A stretch of DNA of 64,000 nucleotides from Undaria pinnatifida (GCA_012845835.1 JABAKD010000015.1:7097974-7161973); one strand, 5' to 3'. Shown: positions 46,967-58,650, counted from the first letter of the stretch. Numbers and translations: made by a program. Notes: a model not told the origin generated them from the letters alone.

Positions 46967-47858
46967 CCGTAACTGACACAAGATAACACACCCCAGTAAT
47001 AACACTTTGGGATTCAAAAGTATTATCACCGGGCGTGGTATCCTGTGGGGTGGGTGATATCTTGTGTACCCCGGGTGATAAAGTGCAGCTCGCAGGGGGT
47101 CCCAAGGGGGGTGTGATAAACCAGCGGGTGTGATAGGACGTCCGAACACCCACAAGGTGCGTTTGGGGATGTGATAAATGAAGGGGGGTGATAAAAAGAG
47201 GGTGTGATAGCACGTCCGAACACCCACGGGGTGTGTTTGGGGGTGTGGTAAAAGCGGGTGTGATAACAGTTCAACCGCTGCTGCCGCACACTTGAAAGGG
47301 TGTGGTATGCCTGCACGAACACTTGCAGCTGCCCCGCACTCCTGCTGTAGGTACCTACCTGTGATACCGGGTTGTGGTAAAACAAAGGGGCCCAACCTAG
47401 GTGACGAGACTCCTTAGCACATAACCTCGGCGATGACTCAACCCCTTCAACGCCAAAGAAAGCTTCAAACAAAATACGGGCTTGGATTGGAGCATAAAAA
47501 ATGAAATATACCTTAATCGAAGGTACCTCGCCCGATATGATTGTTGTTCTCACATTAACTCGCATAATGATACGAGGCGATGGCTGCGCCATCCGTTCTG
47601 CCTCCACACAAAAGTGGGCTGCTGCTACCTACCTCGCTATCGGTACGACCCAAAAAAAGCTACGCAGAGACACCACGACCAAAACTCGAAGCCACAACCC
47701 ACAAATCTACACTACGATATCATCGGGGTGTGTTATAGTTTGTACCCCGGGTGATAAATCGATGGTTTGTCAGCATCGCCCACAATCACCACCGGAGTTT
47801 CGTATCATGTGGGGGGGGGGATGTCTCATGTACGGGTGATATCTTGTGTCAGTTACGG
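46967..47858. mobile_element. MITE with 19-base perfect inverted ends and TA target
   Basis: CCGTAACTGACACAAGATA at the left is exactly inverted at the right end, and TA flanks both sides (46965-46966 and 47859-47860), as for Tc1/mariner-type insertion. The interior is rich in GGGTGTGATAA and in a CACGTCCGAACACCCAC block present three times, with no transposase. It contains a 25-base piece of repeat BY (47546-47571). Minus frames up to 193 codons are by-products of the repeats. Confidence 0.75.
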
Positions 47859-47860
47859 TA

Positions 47861-48240
47861 TGTTTGCCTAACGCGTGCGTCTATGCGTGCGCGCCTATCG
47901 GCAGTGTAAAACAGCAACCACATATGTGCCGTCGCTTATAGCTAGCTAGTCACGCTCAACGGCTTTACAGCTACATCCCCGCTTTGGGCACACAATACTT
48001 GGGGATTAGAATGAGATTGGTTTTGGTGGTAGAACAGTAACCCTGAAAGTCACGAAAAAAAAATGCATAGGAGCGTAGGAGCCCGCCAACGGCGGCGTGT
48101 AGTGTTGTTTTTGTAGTCACGCTTTCCCCGATCGTTCCGGGTGTCTTCTCACTTCCGCATTTCGTTGTAGCTTTTTTTTCCATTGCTATACGTAACATAT
48201 CGTCTTTGGTTGTTGTATTGTTCACGACCAATGTCCGGTC
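47861..48240. other. No gene seen
   Basis: Single-copy looking sequence between the MITE and SINE B. No splice-supported frame. Confidence 0.4.
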
Positions 48241-48555
48241 GCCCCGATGGTCTAGTCGCTACCCTCGAATGCTACTAAAGTTGGTTATGGACCTCAAATC
48301 CCACGTGGGTCGGTCTTTTGAGTTTGTTCGCAAAAAACAAACAAACAAACAGGAATCAACTGCTGAGAGCGCCTAGCAGCGTGAGTACGCACAACTCGAT
48401 GCGGATCAACGAGGGAAGAAGCCGCTGAAGTCTTCTCGCGATAAAAATGAAGGCGAGCAGCATGGTGGGCAGAGGGTAAAATAGCCTGTTTAGTGACCCC
48501 GGATCTGAGTTACGACTAGGGAGGGAGAAGGAGAAAGAAAAAGTGCGACGACAAC
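48241..48555 (+). mobile_element. tRNA-derived SINE, copy B
   Basis: It starts GCCCCGATGGTCTAGTCG (A-box-like) and has CCTCAAATCCCA as a degenerate B box. The shared body ATCAACTGCTGAGAGCGCC and GACCCCGGATCTGAGTTAC follows. An A-rich tail follows the body, and CAAACAAACAAACA lies between tRNA-like head and body. Confidence 0.7.
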
Positions 48556-48634
48556 ATATGTGACGAGCAAAAAAACACAAAAAAATATGGCACTCGGGCC
48601 CTCTGCCTGTCACAACGGCTTGGGGAAGCCTCGC

Positions 48635-49075
48635 TCATCTGCGAGACATTAAACGATCCTTTTTGGAACTAACCGGTAGCTGTTTGCTGTCACCTAGCCT
48701 ACACGTCGCAAGCGGCACGGCGGTTGACAGATACTGACTTGTACAGTGCGGAGAATTGACTGTCGGCAGCCCCTCGGCGCGAAAGTGCTTCTGTGTTTTT
48801 GGTCCGCGCCAGCTGTCTGCACAAACGAAGCAGTGCTGGAGAACGCCGCACTCCATGGGTCCGCGGTGGTGGCGTCGGTGTGCTCGCCGTTCCCCAAAAC
48901 TCCAACTACGAAAACACATCGGGCACGGGGCAAGGGGGAGGGGGGGATTGACCAACCCGCGGCGACGCTGCCTGCTGGAATCCACAAAATAGATATCTTC
49001 GTCCTGACAGCACAGTTCAACGAAATGGCAATGTTTGTGAAATGAAAAATAACCGTACGTGTCGACTCCACCCAT
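48635..49075 (-). CDS. GC-rich open region, coding strand ambiguous
   Basis: All of several frames are open: minus 49075-48635 (after an acceptor GTGCTGTCAG at 49004 reads DEDIYFVDSS and later CPMCFRSW, MECGVLQHCFVCADSW), minus 49248-48694, and plus 48746-49045. The first would fit, in phase 0, as the next exon of the membrane-protein gene at 50396-51367, which also ends in phase 0, but that is conjecture. No domain recognised. Confidence 0.25.
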   Translation of the reverse strand: MGGVDTYGYFSFHKHCHFVELCCQDEDIYFVDSSRQRRRGLVNPPLPLAPCPMCFRSWSFGERRAHRRHHRGPMECGVLQHCFVCADSWRGPKTQKHFRAEGLPTVNSPHCTSQYLSTAVPLATCRLGDSKQLPVSSKKDRLMSRR

Positions 49076-49466
49076 GTATGCTCCAGTCCCCCTGAGGTGG
49101 CATTTGGCGGGTGGGGGACTTCGATTTGTTCTCTGTTGGAGTTACAGCACTCATGGTAGATCGGAACGTCCCGCATTTCCAGGAGCAACATTATACACAA
49201 AACTCTACAACTGCTTGGAGTCACAAACAACAGACTGCACAACCACACAAAAACAAAACACGACTGTCCCGTGACAGCATTTCAAATCAGCGCTGTTCCG
49301 TGCAGGGAGGGGGTAACAGTTTCGCGATGAGTACAGTATTGAAGACTGAGACGCGTCGAAATTGCGTCTGGTTGCTGCCAATGACAGCAGCGTAAACGAT
49401 CACCGCGCCACCCCCAGAATCAACGATCAAACGAAAAACATTACATATATCGTAGAGTACACCAGC

Positions 49467-49550
49467 ACGAGTACTCGTACCAATAGTACTGTAGGTCCGG
49501 GGTTTACGAGTACTCGTACCAATGGTACTGTAGGGCCGGGCTTTACAATC
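49467..49550. repeat. Short tandem duplication
   Basis: GAGTACTCGTACCAATAGTA and a following ~20 bases are repeated once with two substitutions. Confidence 0.8.
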
Positions 49551-49924
49551 GGTGTCAATCTCTGTCTCGTAGTATGCGACCATAAAGCTTTTATCTCTTT
49601 AGAGTGATGAAGCGACACGGGCGCCGGATGTACTGCGTGCCGACGTTTAGAAATAACAACTAACGATTCAATGTGAACAACACACTCGCGCAATGGGCGA
49701 TATGCAGACATATGAAGAGATAAAGGCCAAAAACGGGTCGTGAACGAAGCACAACTGCCGCCAGCTTGGCCTTTTGCATGTATCACATGCGGAGTGTCCG
49801 AAACACCGAGAATTTGTATAGAGTTGTAGTCCATGTGCCGTAGTTCGCGAGCTCGAATAACGCCATTGACGTGTTTTCGCTGAGAAGCTCAACGCACCTA
49901 CTTCTTTTTTCTTTTTCTTCTTTG

Positions 49925-50253
49925 CTAGCCCCTCCTACCGTAGTATTTTCGCACTTTTCTTTCTCCTTCCCCCTGCCTAGAGGTAACCCAGATCTGGGGC
50001 CACTAACCAGGCTCTTCTCTCCCCTCCCCACTACAGCACGTGGCTTCGTTGTTATCGCGAGAAGACTCCAACTATTTCTTCCCTCGCCATCTCGCATCGA
50101 ATTGAGCCTACTCACGCTGCTACGCGCTCTCACCAGTTGATTCCGCTTATTTTTTATTTTTGCAAATAAACTCAAAAGTCTCATCCACGAGGGATTCGAA
50201 CCCCAGAATCAACTCTAGCAGTATTCGAGAATAACCTCTAGACCACCGGGGCC
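49925..50253 (-). mobile_element. tRNA-derived SINE, copy C (best-preserved promoter)
   Basis: The minus strand carries TGGTCTAGAGG, a full match to the polymerase III A box consensus, and GGTTCGAATCC, a full match to the B box, ~45 bases apart. The 5' GGCCCCGG has no pairing partner after the B-box arm, so this is not a tRNA gene. The body matches copies A and B. The SINE lies downstream of the membrane-protein gene's last assigned exon. Confidence 0.8.
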
Positions 50254-50395
50254 ACCTACCTACGAGTATGACAAAAACGATCCTACGAGTCGCTCTAGAA
50301 CGGTGTCTTGGAAGGGTCCACCTAAAATCAGAATGCTATGACAGTACCTCGATTTTCCTGGCTGGCTGGCACGCTGTTCTTTGCCGCAACGGTAC

Positions 50396-51367
50396 CCTCA
50401 AGCAGAAGGCCACTACGGACCGATCACGATCATGATCCGCGAAGGTCGTCGCGTATTGAACATCGAACGCCACCCTAGATAAACGACTCGTAATTTCATT
50501 ATACCGTCCTGGAATCGCCAACGAGGTTACACGGCAGCAAAAAAAGCGAGATCGTTCTGTTGATTCATGACCTACCTGACTCCGACGTCGGCAGGGACGG
50601 GAAGTCCCTCGCGTCGAACGCTCCTTTCTCAATGTAGCCAACCTTGTCAAAAAGTTAATGCACGCGGGAGCAAGCGCGGCGTGTTCGGCTTCTGCCCCGG
50701 ACGCATGGTACGGGTAAGGTTCGACGCACGAACAGGTCGAAAAGAGAAATGCTTTCGTTCAGATTTCGGTGGGGGGCTACTACATCTGACATCGTATATA
50801 CGACAATTGCTCTTTACCCATGCGCTTATGCCGTGTACCGAGGCCCCATAACATATTGATACATGAAAGGGGGGGCGCTTTTCACGTCAACGCTGGCTTC
50901 CTTACTGGTACCAGTGGTCCTTACTGGTACCAGTGGCCGCGGGCGAGAAAGGCATCGAAGTGCCTGCGGTACCAGACGTTGCTACGAATGATGGTACCGT
51001 TGTTAGGGGCTTATACCGGTACAACAGTAATTAACAGTAGTATACCTGGTATCCATTGGTGTGTCGTTTTTGTGCATCGTTTCAGATCATAGATATTTTC
51101 ATATATACGACAACACTTTTTTTTTCAATAGTAGAGCTGTCGCAACAACAGCAATACGCAGTACCTGGTAGCTTTTGGGTAATTAACAACAACGGTACTT
51201 ACAACGGGCCAGACAGCACGTAGCCCACTTTGCCCGATGTGTTGCACACCACGACCGATCCCGTAAAAGACCGTCTGCTGGCCTACGTGGCAGCCGAGGT
51301 GGTACATCAGGATGAACATCGTGCCGACAACGGCAAAAAACGCATGATGCCGCATGATGCTCGACAT
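50396..51367 (-). CDS. Unidentified membrane or secreted protein, three phase-matched exons
   Basis: Exon 51367-51203 (55 codons) begins MSSIMRHHAFFAVVGTMFIL, a hydrophobic signal or anchor segment, and ends at a perfect GTAAGT donor in phase 0. Exon 50642-50576 follows TTTTTGACAAG, reads VGYIEKGAFDARDFPSLPTS and leaves one base before GTAGGT. After a 67-base intron, exon 50508-50396 follows GATTCCAG, supplies the two missing bases and reads RYNEITSRLSRVAFDVQYAT to RSVVAFCLR at GTACCG. The agreement of all three phases and the stops outside the exons make this a credible gene. No family is recognised; the 3' end is not found. Confidence 0.55.
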
Positions 51368-52421
51368 GACACTTCTTGCCCCACGTTACAGATCCAATCG
51401 AAGAGTACTATTAGCGAACTCGAAAGCTTGGGCCTAAAGCGCGGACCACCCTTTCCTTGAACAGGGTGGCCCGCGACGCAAGAGCTGCAGCTCCTCCCTT
51501 GGCGTGCCTCTCTAATGCATAGCCCCTCCCTCCGAGTGCCGCTCTAACGAGCAGGCCCGATCTTGTGGTCGTGTTGCCCGTTGAAAACACAAAACACCCA
51601 AACGCGACGGTTCTTTACCGATTTCATATCCCCGGATTGATATTTGGACACCGCCTCATTTTGGTGTGCAAACCCCATCTTCGAAAAAGAGCAGGTGAAC
51701 CTGGCAGCCTGGCTGAACAGCTTCTGAAAAGAGATCATCTGTGTGTTGCGTGTGGGTGCTACGATACAACGAGGATAAGTGGGGGTGTGATGCGTGGCGT
51801 GCGTTCGCGACGCAGCTTACCTCTCTCCCTGATGCTGGGAAGGGCGCTACGCGCTCGTTTGTATGCTATGTACGTAGTCGGCGCGCTTGCTATGTTCGGC
51901 GACGAGGCCACGGTAAAGCTCCACACTGCAGACAACAGCGGGTCTGGGTGAAGGGGAGTTGGCGCTGCAAGGCACTTGGCAGCCTTGGCTGGCGGCAATA
52001 CTCCTGTCCATTTCCGCATCATGACGGCACGCCAGGGAATGCACGAGTCAAGAGCTAAGGTGCAGACAGATGGATTACGAAGAAGTAGCAGACCGTGTCG
52101 CTGTGTCTGGGTGGGTGCACTGCTGTGGTCATGCTTGGTCCCTTGTTTTGAATTTGATTTTGGGAGTTTGGGGAGGTTGGTTGGAGACGATCTACGTAGA
52201 TCTGCACTAGATCTTTTCCGTCTCTGTTTGGCCTGGTGGTGTGCTTTCAGCGGATTTCATCATGACAACTACCAGGTAACTGCGGCGTTGCAGATATGTC
52301 GGACAGATCAGATCTCCGTATTCATGAGGCGTGCCTTTCAGGCCAGACACACCCCTAGTCTGCATGATCTGCATCACCTGCGTACTATCATATTGAATAG
52401 TGAGAGCCGGATGATCTGGAC
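51368..52421. other. No confident gene upstream of the membrane-protein gene
   Basis: Frames of 128-155 codons on the plus strand (51565-51951, 51976-52443) and a short minus frame (MGFAHQNEAVSKYQSGDMK, 51680-51620) have no domain or confirmed splice partner. If the gene at 50396-51367 is real, its promoter should lie here. Confidence 0.3.
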
Positions 52422-53300
52422 TACAGTAGGTGGCCCTGTATAGTGGCATATAGTGGCAGGGCAGAATTGTGCCACTATTCAGGGCAGTGCCACTATTCGA
52501 TATAGTGGCACTATTGCCACTATTAGACAGTCTATAGTGGCAATATTGCCACTATATCGAATAAAGAGCTTCGATGTTCACGCTGTACACTGATTATACG
52601 CTGTTGTGCAGGTAAAGCCGTGCATACTGTTCCACTACTCGTGGTTGATTTGTGTGCAGCAGTATTCGCATGAAAGACATGAAATGACCGTTGATTATCC
52701 AACGGTTACCGAGCCTTCTGTGGTCAAGACCTGTTTCTTCTGCGCAGGCAGACCACAGGAACCACGTCCAAACGCATTGTATCATAGGTGGCACATCAAT
52801 ATTTTTTGTCCGGCGGGCAGTGTAACATGGGGTTCAACATTCAACACTACGTGTAGAACGCATGAAAACAGCAACGTAGAGACGCGAAATTAACTGAAAC
52901 AGCCAGTATAGAAAATTCAAACACCCCCACCCCGGCGCATCAACCCGACCACCACGAAGCTCTGCAACTGCTGTAGGCTTTACTCGTGCCCGTCTTTCTC
53001 TCCCAGTGGTTTGTTTGGGAGTTTACACAGTTCTAGGTCCGCGCAGGCTGGCATGATACGTGTGGCGCCCACCGCTGAGAGTGTGTGTGGGCAGGTGTGG
53101 TACAGCAGTAGTGGGGGCCCACTACTTGGAACTGCCACTATTGGGTGTGTGTGATGCCCAAAATGCCACTATTGAGGGCCCCGTCCTCAATAGTGGTAAA
53201 GTGCCACTATATCGGGTTGAGATTTCGCCAGGAGATTTTCATGCCACTATATAGGGCACTTTACTATTCAGGTTGCCACTATACAGGGCCACCTACTGTA
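52422..53300. mobile_element. pogo/Tc1-mariner-like MITE
   Basis: A 27-base perfect inverted repeat starts TACAGTAGGTGGCCCTGTAT at the left and is mirrored at 53274-53300. The outer TA is the target duplication, giving ends CAGTAGG..., typical of pogo/Tc1-mariner families. Subterminal ATAGTGGCA motifs recur at both ends in both orientations, including the palindrome around 52531-52556 (TATAGTGGCA and complement). 879 bases, no transposase. Confidence 0.85.
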
Positions 53301-53479
53301 CCTGGTACCTGGTATCGTGCTGCGTTCTCTCCCCAGTGCCATTTGATGATGCACTTGATACCCTCTATGAGCCCAATGCCGTCTTTAATCAGTTCCTATT
53401 AATAGGGTATGCTAGTATGGCATTTTTTTCTCTTTTCCTTTCCTTGCTTCCTCTCCTTGTCTTGCCTTTTCTTGCTTTT

Positions 53480-53604
53480 TTTTCTTTTCCTTTTTCGTTT
53501 TCTTTTTTCGCTTTCTTCCCTATTCTTCCTTTCCTTTCTCCTATTTGTTCTTTGTTTCTTTTTTCCAATTGTCTTGCGTCTGTCGTGCGTATGCGTAGTG
53601 ATAG
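53480..53604 (-). repeat. Dispersed repeat BY, flank left of the LTR element
   Basis: The minus strand reads CTATCACTACGCATACGCAC and continues into a purine-rich tract, matching 35896-35975. The frame RTTDARQLEKRNKE corresponds to RTTDASQLERRNKQ at 35 kb. Confidence 0.75.
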
Positions 53605-53878
53605 TGTTGATAGATCTCTAAAGGTATACGTGTAGCTGGCGCGGGAAGGCGTGATGATGACTCCAGACGGTGACACAGAACTCTTACATTACCCAGCCGT
53701 CGAGCCTGACTCGGTCTCATATGGAGCAAAACTACGAGTGACAGCTCATGGCAAATCATGCCGGGAAACATCCGGCCAAACAGTCCCCTTACACCTTATA
53801 CATGAATCCCTTACCAACATACGGAACTCCATGATATAAGATGGATCATAACCGTCATGTTCATGAGGACAATCAACA
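53605..53878 (-). repeat. 3' LTR
   Basis: It aligns without gaps to 61329-61602, with about 8 differences in 274 bases by eye. On the minus strand it begins TGTTGATTG at 53878 and ends ATCAACA at 53605, followed by target duplication CTATC. Confidence 0.9.
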
Positions 53879-53890
53879 TCCCCCCTCCTC
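53879..53890 (-). other. Polypurine tract of the LTR element
   Basis: GAGGAGGGGGGA abuts the first base of the 3' LTR on the minus strand, the position where plus-strand DNA synthesis is primed. A near copy of the tract with its upstream CATTCGTCGT lies at 54385-54412, showing a local duplication. Confidence 0.75.
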
Positions 53891-54450
53891 ATTATATACG
53901 ACGAATGCACTTAATTTCCTCCCTGCTTTGCGCATGACAAGGCACAACATCGCAGGGCTGATACATCGTCATATCGTAATGGACTCATATCAAACTCAGA
54001 ACTCCAATAAACCCAAACCCAAAATAGCAGTCCTCAATTCAACAAGTCCTCCAAGTCTCAAAACAAGTAACAACAGTCTCATGCTGCAAACATCAACTAC
54101 TCTCGAAGATCATTGCCAGGTGAAAACGACAATAATTATATTCTCGGAAACGACCAGGTAAAAACAGCGTCATCCTCGAAATTAGCCACAGAAAACGGCC
54201 TTTTTCTTCGGATTTATGGCTCAAATAAACTCACTGATTATCCCCGATTTCCTCGAGATACTATTACTCAGTACGGGATCTACAAGCTGAACCAGGAAAA
54301 ACAAACTCCGCATTATTATACGAAAACGCAAACAACCGCAGAAACTTGATTTAATCATACTCTGCACACTGCACGGCGAAAAACATCCCCCCTCCTCCGT
54401 GCACGACGAATGTGTAGCACACGTAGCGGCGGGATGTTGCACTGTGCTCA

Positions 54451-54686
54451 AAAACTCAAACTCGAATAATACCTGGTAACCAAATATCTCCCCCCTAAAA
54501 TAAGCTCCAGCAAAACAGGGGTTCGCACGTCGATGTACTTCGAGTTCAACGTATACACTGGGTTTTGTGCCAGGTTCTTGGCCCCCTCGTTATCCTCGAA
54601 AACCGCCATGTACGTCGTACCAAACCCCGGGACAATAAAATTCATACATACCGCGAGAACATCACCATCTTCATGGTGTCTGCCAG
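54451..54686 (-). pseudogene. Copia RNase H domain remnant, frameshifted
   Basis: The minus strand reads LADTMKMVMFSRYV to a TGA at 54644-54642; one base shift later it reads FIVPGFGTTYMAVFEDNEGA, KNLAQNPVYTLNSKYIDVRT and LELILGGRY. This is the EDN(E/Q)GA..LA.NP....SK.IDVR signature of Ty1/copia RNase H, with the preceding LAD..KEV-like block in the neighbouring frame. The upstream part of pol is missing. Plant, algal and diatom copia elements all carry this signature, so no lineage is claimed. Confidence 0.85.
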
Positions 54687-54947
54687 ATTAAAACGGCATT
54701 GTCCAATACGGCGGTACCGACTCAAACAGACATAATAATCAACTCGCAGAATCAAACCATAGTACCTCGTTATTCCTGACGAGTATGCATAACATCGGTG
54801 CTATACATATTTCAAGTAAGCATGGGGTAAGTTCGCGCGATCAGACAACGCATAACCAACGCGTCAGCGGGACAATGCTCAAGTCACGGATACTTGAACT
54901 AGACCGAAGGCGCCTCTGCGCAGCTCGTGGTTTGTTCAATCTCGGGC

Positions 54948-55781
54948 GATTTGTCATTGGCCGAGATTTGTCATACCAACAATAAACAATCCTCATCCTA
55001 TAACAAAAACAAGAAAAACAATCAAGTCCATCTCAAGCAGGCTAACAATCAAAGTTCAAACAACAAAATCACAATCACCCAGCATCATACCCATTCATTT
55101 CAACCCCAATGCCCCAAACACTACTGCTGGTGGTCCCTCCGCTGCGGCAGCCTCCTTCCGGTCTCATGGCATCGCCGCAGCTCGGGCACTCCAGCCCATC
55201 CTCCTGAATGAAGCAGCCGTTCCTGGCGCAAGATTGACTCCACACAAGCAGCGGATGGATCGTGCAATCGAGCGATTAGGTCGGCATAGGTTGAACTGCT
55301 CTTTTCATCAAGAATCCCTCGCACATGCTCAGTTGCCCAGTTTTGAGATCGCTCACCAAGAGCCGATTTGTCACTGGCCGAGATTTGTCATACCAAAAAT
55401 AAACAATCCTCATCCTATAACAAAAACAAGAAAAACAATCAAGTCCATCTCAAGCAGGCTAACAATCAAAGTTCAAACAACAAAATCACAATCACCCAGC
55501 ATCATACCCATTCATTTCAACCCCAATGCCCCAAACACTACTGCTGGTGGTCCCTCCGCTGCGGCAGCCGCCTTCCGGTCTCATGGCATCGCCGCAGCTC
55601 GGGCACTCCAGCCCATCCTCCTGAATGAAGCAGCCGTTCCTGGCGCAAGATTGACTCCACACAAGCAGCGGATGGATCGTGCAATCGAGCGATTAGGTCG
55701 GCATAGGTTGAACTGCTCTTTTCATCAAGAATCCCTCGCACATGCTCAGTTGCCCAGTTTTGAGATCGCTCACCAAGAGCC
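54948..55781. repeat. 417-base tandem duplication inside the LTR element
   Basis: Units 54948-55364 and 55365-55781 are nearly identical; I noticed substitutions at a handful of positions only. 417 is 139 codons, so plus-strand frame 54898-55992 stays open across both units (NTTAGGPSAAAA.FRSHGIA, RMDRAIERLGRHRL). The minus strand is also open in each unit (SSTYADLIARLHDPSAACVE) and in another minus frame reads DGLECPSCGDAMRPEGGC. Which strand, if any, codes is undecided. Confidence 0.9.
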
Positions 55782-57600
55782 CTCTAGTCTAGTCTATACT
55801 CATACCCGTTATGCCTGCATGAATATCTTTAGCAATAGCAGTATCGCAATGCTACACTGGGGGGTACCCCACTGTTGTGCAATGATCCGCAACGCTGGCA
55901 GTAACTGGGCGTATCATATACTCGCAGACAAGTCAATGTACAATCAATCGTGCTGGTATTTCATTCGCACTCGTATCCTCTTGTATCGATAACTACCAAC
56001 AGATGTGCGGATAGCACGGGATGTACTGCTGTAGTACTGCATGCTGTCTCTACACTACAAATGGGGAACGTCACACGTCAAAGACATACCGGGTACATCA
56101 GTTGACGGCACTCTTGCCCCTTGACGGACAGCTGTCAAGGACTTATACACCCATTACTACAGTAGTCCAAAAACACCTTGACGGGACAAAACTACTCTTA
56201 GAATGCCCACGCAAGTACAACAATGCTTTGCATGCAAATATAATCAAAGATGCAAAATAATGCAGCAAATAACGTACACATTTATCGGCATTTCGACGAC
56301 GGTTCAATACACCGACAACTTGCAATTTGCTAGTGGGCACATCATGCAGCACCATGTTCAGCAGTGAGTCAGCAGCACCACAAACCAAGCAAAATCCCAG
56401 CTCAAAGGGCACTACTAGCAACACAGGTTGATCACTCCTGTACTGCTCATCATGTATAGTCTTCAAGGGGCGTGCTTGTATTTTTAGCATTGCTTGGCAT
56501 ACACGCGAATCCGTACCTCAACCCTACTGTAATTTTTGCAAGTAATTGATTCACGCAATTTTCGTACTGCTGTACTCTGCTGTACCGATGATACGATATG
56601 ATACAACATGTACTATATGTCGCTTGTCGCTTGTCGCTTGTCGCCTTTCGATTCTCCACACATGTACGTGTGATTCTCACAGCTGTTCGCTCCGATTTGG
56701 AAAATCGTGTGTTCATGAGAACATGTCGGATCGTGAGTTTTGTCGGACGGCGAAAAAGGAAACAAACGCTGTTTTGCCGATTCTCCCTGCATGCTTCTCC
56801 CTCTGCAAGTAATGGGAGCTTTTGAAAGTATTTGAGTACTACTGCGAATACTTGATGCACTATCAACATTAACGGCCGAATTGCTGACAGTCCTGGCAGT
56901 ATAAGCAATATACAACCCCAAATACTGCAAGTACGGGTAGTATCCACAGTAGCGAACCCCGACATACTTGAGAATAACGCAGTATGAGCGGTTATACTGC
57001 GAGTACTCGCATGGTGAGCAGTGTCGAACACTGATACCCTGCACGCTCTGTTTTTGCGGGGGCCAATGCACGCTCTGTTTTTTTCTTTTTTTCCTTTTGC
57101 ATGTTTTTTTTTAAGATGACACGACGTTAGCCCCAGTAGAGCTCCCACATTATTTGTTGGCATCTTGTCCCCAAACGACGATTGCAGTTGTAAAAGGGTT
57201 AGACTCCCGTCCATACTGCTGTACAGAGGAACGAGGAGCTACTAACTTGTGAAAATCACGTACCTGGTGGTATACCATGTTCATCGTTCGGAGCTTAACC
57301 ACCTTTAAAACTTCTACCAAATGGTTTAGTATGCACAAGACAAGAAGGCCAATTGGAACACCACAACAATATAGATAATACTTAACGGCTACTTTTTAAA
57401 CTGGTCTAGTATATACTGGGCACAGCGAGCACTAAAAACACCGGTATGAGTACTACATACAGCACATTGCTCGTGTATTTGTTGTATCGTTTATACTTGG
57501 ACAGCTCTCCTCTTCTTCGCCTGCCACCCCTATATATATATATCATACTTTAAGATGTACGCTGTAAGAGTTTTTGTTTTGTTTTTAAATCTCATCCTTT
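55782..57600. other. Interior of the LTR element, no recognisable gene
   Basis: The longest minus frame (57214-56450, 254 codons) and a 115-codon one (56490-56143) show no domain. A TTGTCGC triplet-like repeat is at 56622-56645. Sequence is GTAC/CTGCTG-rich. Confidence 0.4.
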
Positions 57601-57604
57601 TACT

Positions 57605-57740
57605 TCCCAGCTTCTGGACAAGCAACGGTCACAGGTGACGCCCCCCCCCCCCCCCCCCCGCCCCCCCTCCCGGTACGTGCCCTCATTTATTATCGCCGCA
57701 GAGGGTTTCCTGCAAGATATTAAGTGCTCGTGGGGTCTAC
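57605..57740 (-). mobile_element. SINE fragment, 3' part
   Basis: CAGCTTCTGGACAA, CGGTCACAGGTG and CGCAGAGGGTT match the 3' part of SINE D at 58651-58740. A 19-base C homopolymer (57641-57659) interrupts it. Confidence 0.6.
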
Positions 57741-58650
57741 AGCGGGGATCTAGGACTCAGGGGGGCTTCGTACTCTTTCGGGAGAATCGTAGTTGTACTA
57801 CGATCAAGTTTGGCGACCATCCCACCGTGGAGCTGAAGAGTTGGGGCAATTGCGAATTTTGAATTTTGCAGTATTTTTGATACCATGCCATTCTTCTCAT
57901 GTATGGGGGCTATCGGCGACTGATGCAGGGAAAGAGCTGGGAAGCAGGGTTCGAGAGCGTGGCGCCCTTCCTTAACCTATTTGGAACGGGCAATAGCGCA
58001 TTGCCAAGTAAATGTCGACAAGGTTTGGACTATAATAATATGGAAATCAAATTTATCCGGAAAAGGGCAGGAAAGACCGCTGGGGGGTAACAGGAAATAG
58101 CGTGATAAAGAGGGCACATTGTGCCATATATACTGTACATATGTAACGAATATATATGCAGTATAAATGGTGGTTGCGATGTGCTTGGTACGAGCGTAGA
58201 TAAACTTTGTCTACGATACAAACGTTCTAGAAAATATGTGAGGAGTAGAGAATGGGCGAATCGTTCAAACCTCTCGTCCGATTTATGTTCTGGTGTGTAC
58301 TGGTGGTGTGTAGTGATACTACAGCACCAACAAGCGCGCCCGGCGCAAAGGACGAGCGGGGGGCCGTGAAGCGCGGGCGGGAGTCTCTTTCTGTTTGTTT
58401 TTGTATATGGGGTCGGACAGGAATAATACTGTGGATATAGTCTAAGCTCTAACATTTATTTTATTGTTTTACTGTCGCATTACGTGGGTGTGTATATACT
58501 TTGAGTATATGGTTATTATGTATGTATACCTCGTACGTATCACTGGTAGTTGTCGGTGAGGGTGGTGGAGGTCATGGTATGTTCCACATCGAAGGGGAAC
58601 GGATTGCCTGGCGGTCAACGAAGTTTTTTTTTTTTCACATCTGCCTTCCA

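Noticed and set aside
46764-47607. Minus-strand frames of 143-193 codons rich in Pro, His and Thr
   Set aside because: They translate the internal GGGTGTGATAA repeats of the MITE and run across its terminus.
50160-50253. tRNA gene on the minus strand
   Set aside because: Polymerase III boxes are perfect, but the acceptor stem has no 3' partner and the body is shared with other SINE copies.
54948-55781. Class II ribonucleotide reductase C-terminal zinc ribbon (CPSCGDAM...GGC...GTTS-like) on the minus strand
   Set aside because: Only one cysteine pair plus one further cysteine is present and the rest of the enzyme is absent. The resemblance is too short to call.
56450-57214. 254-codon minus-strand frame
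   Set aside because: No domain, low-complexity flanks, no splice context, and it lies in the degenerate LTR-element interior.
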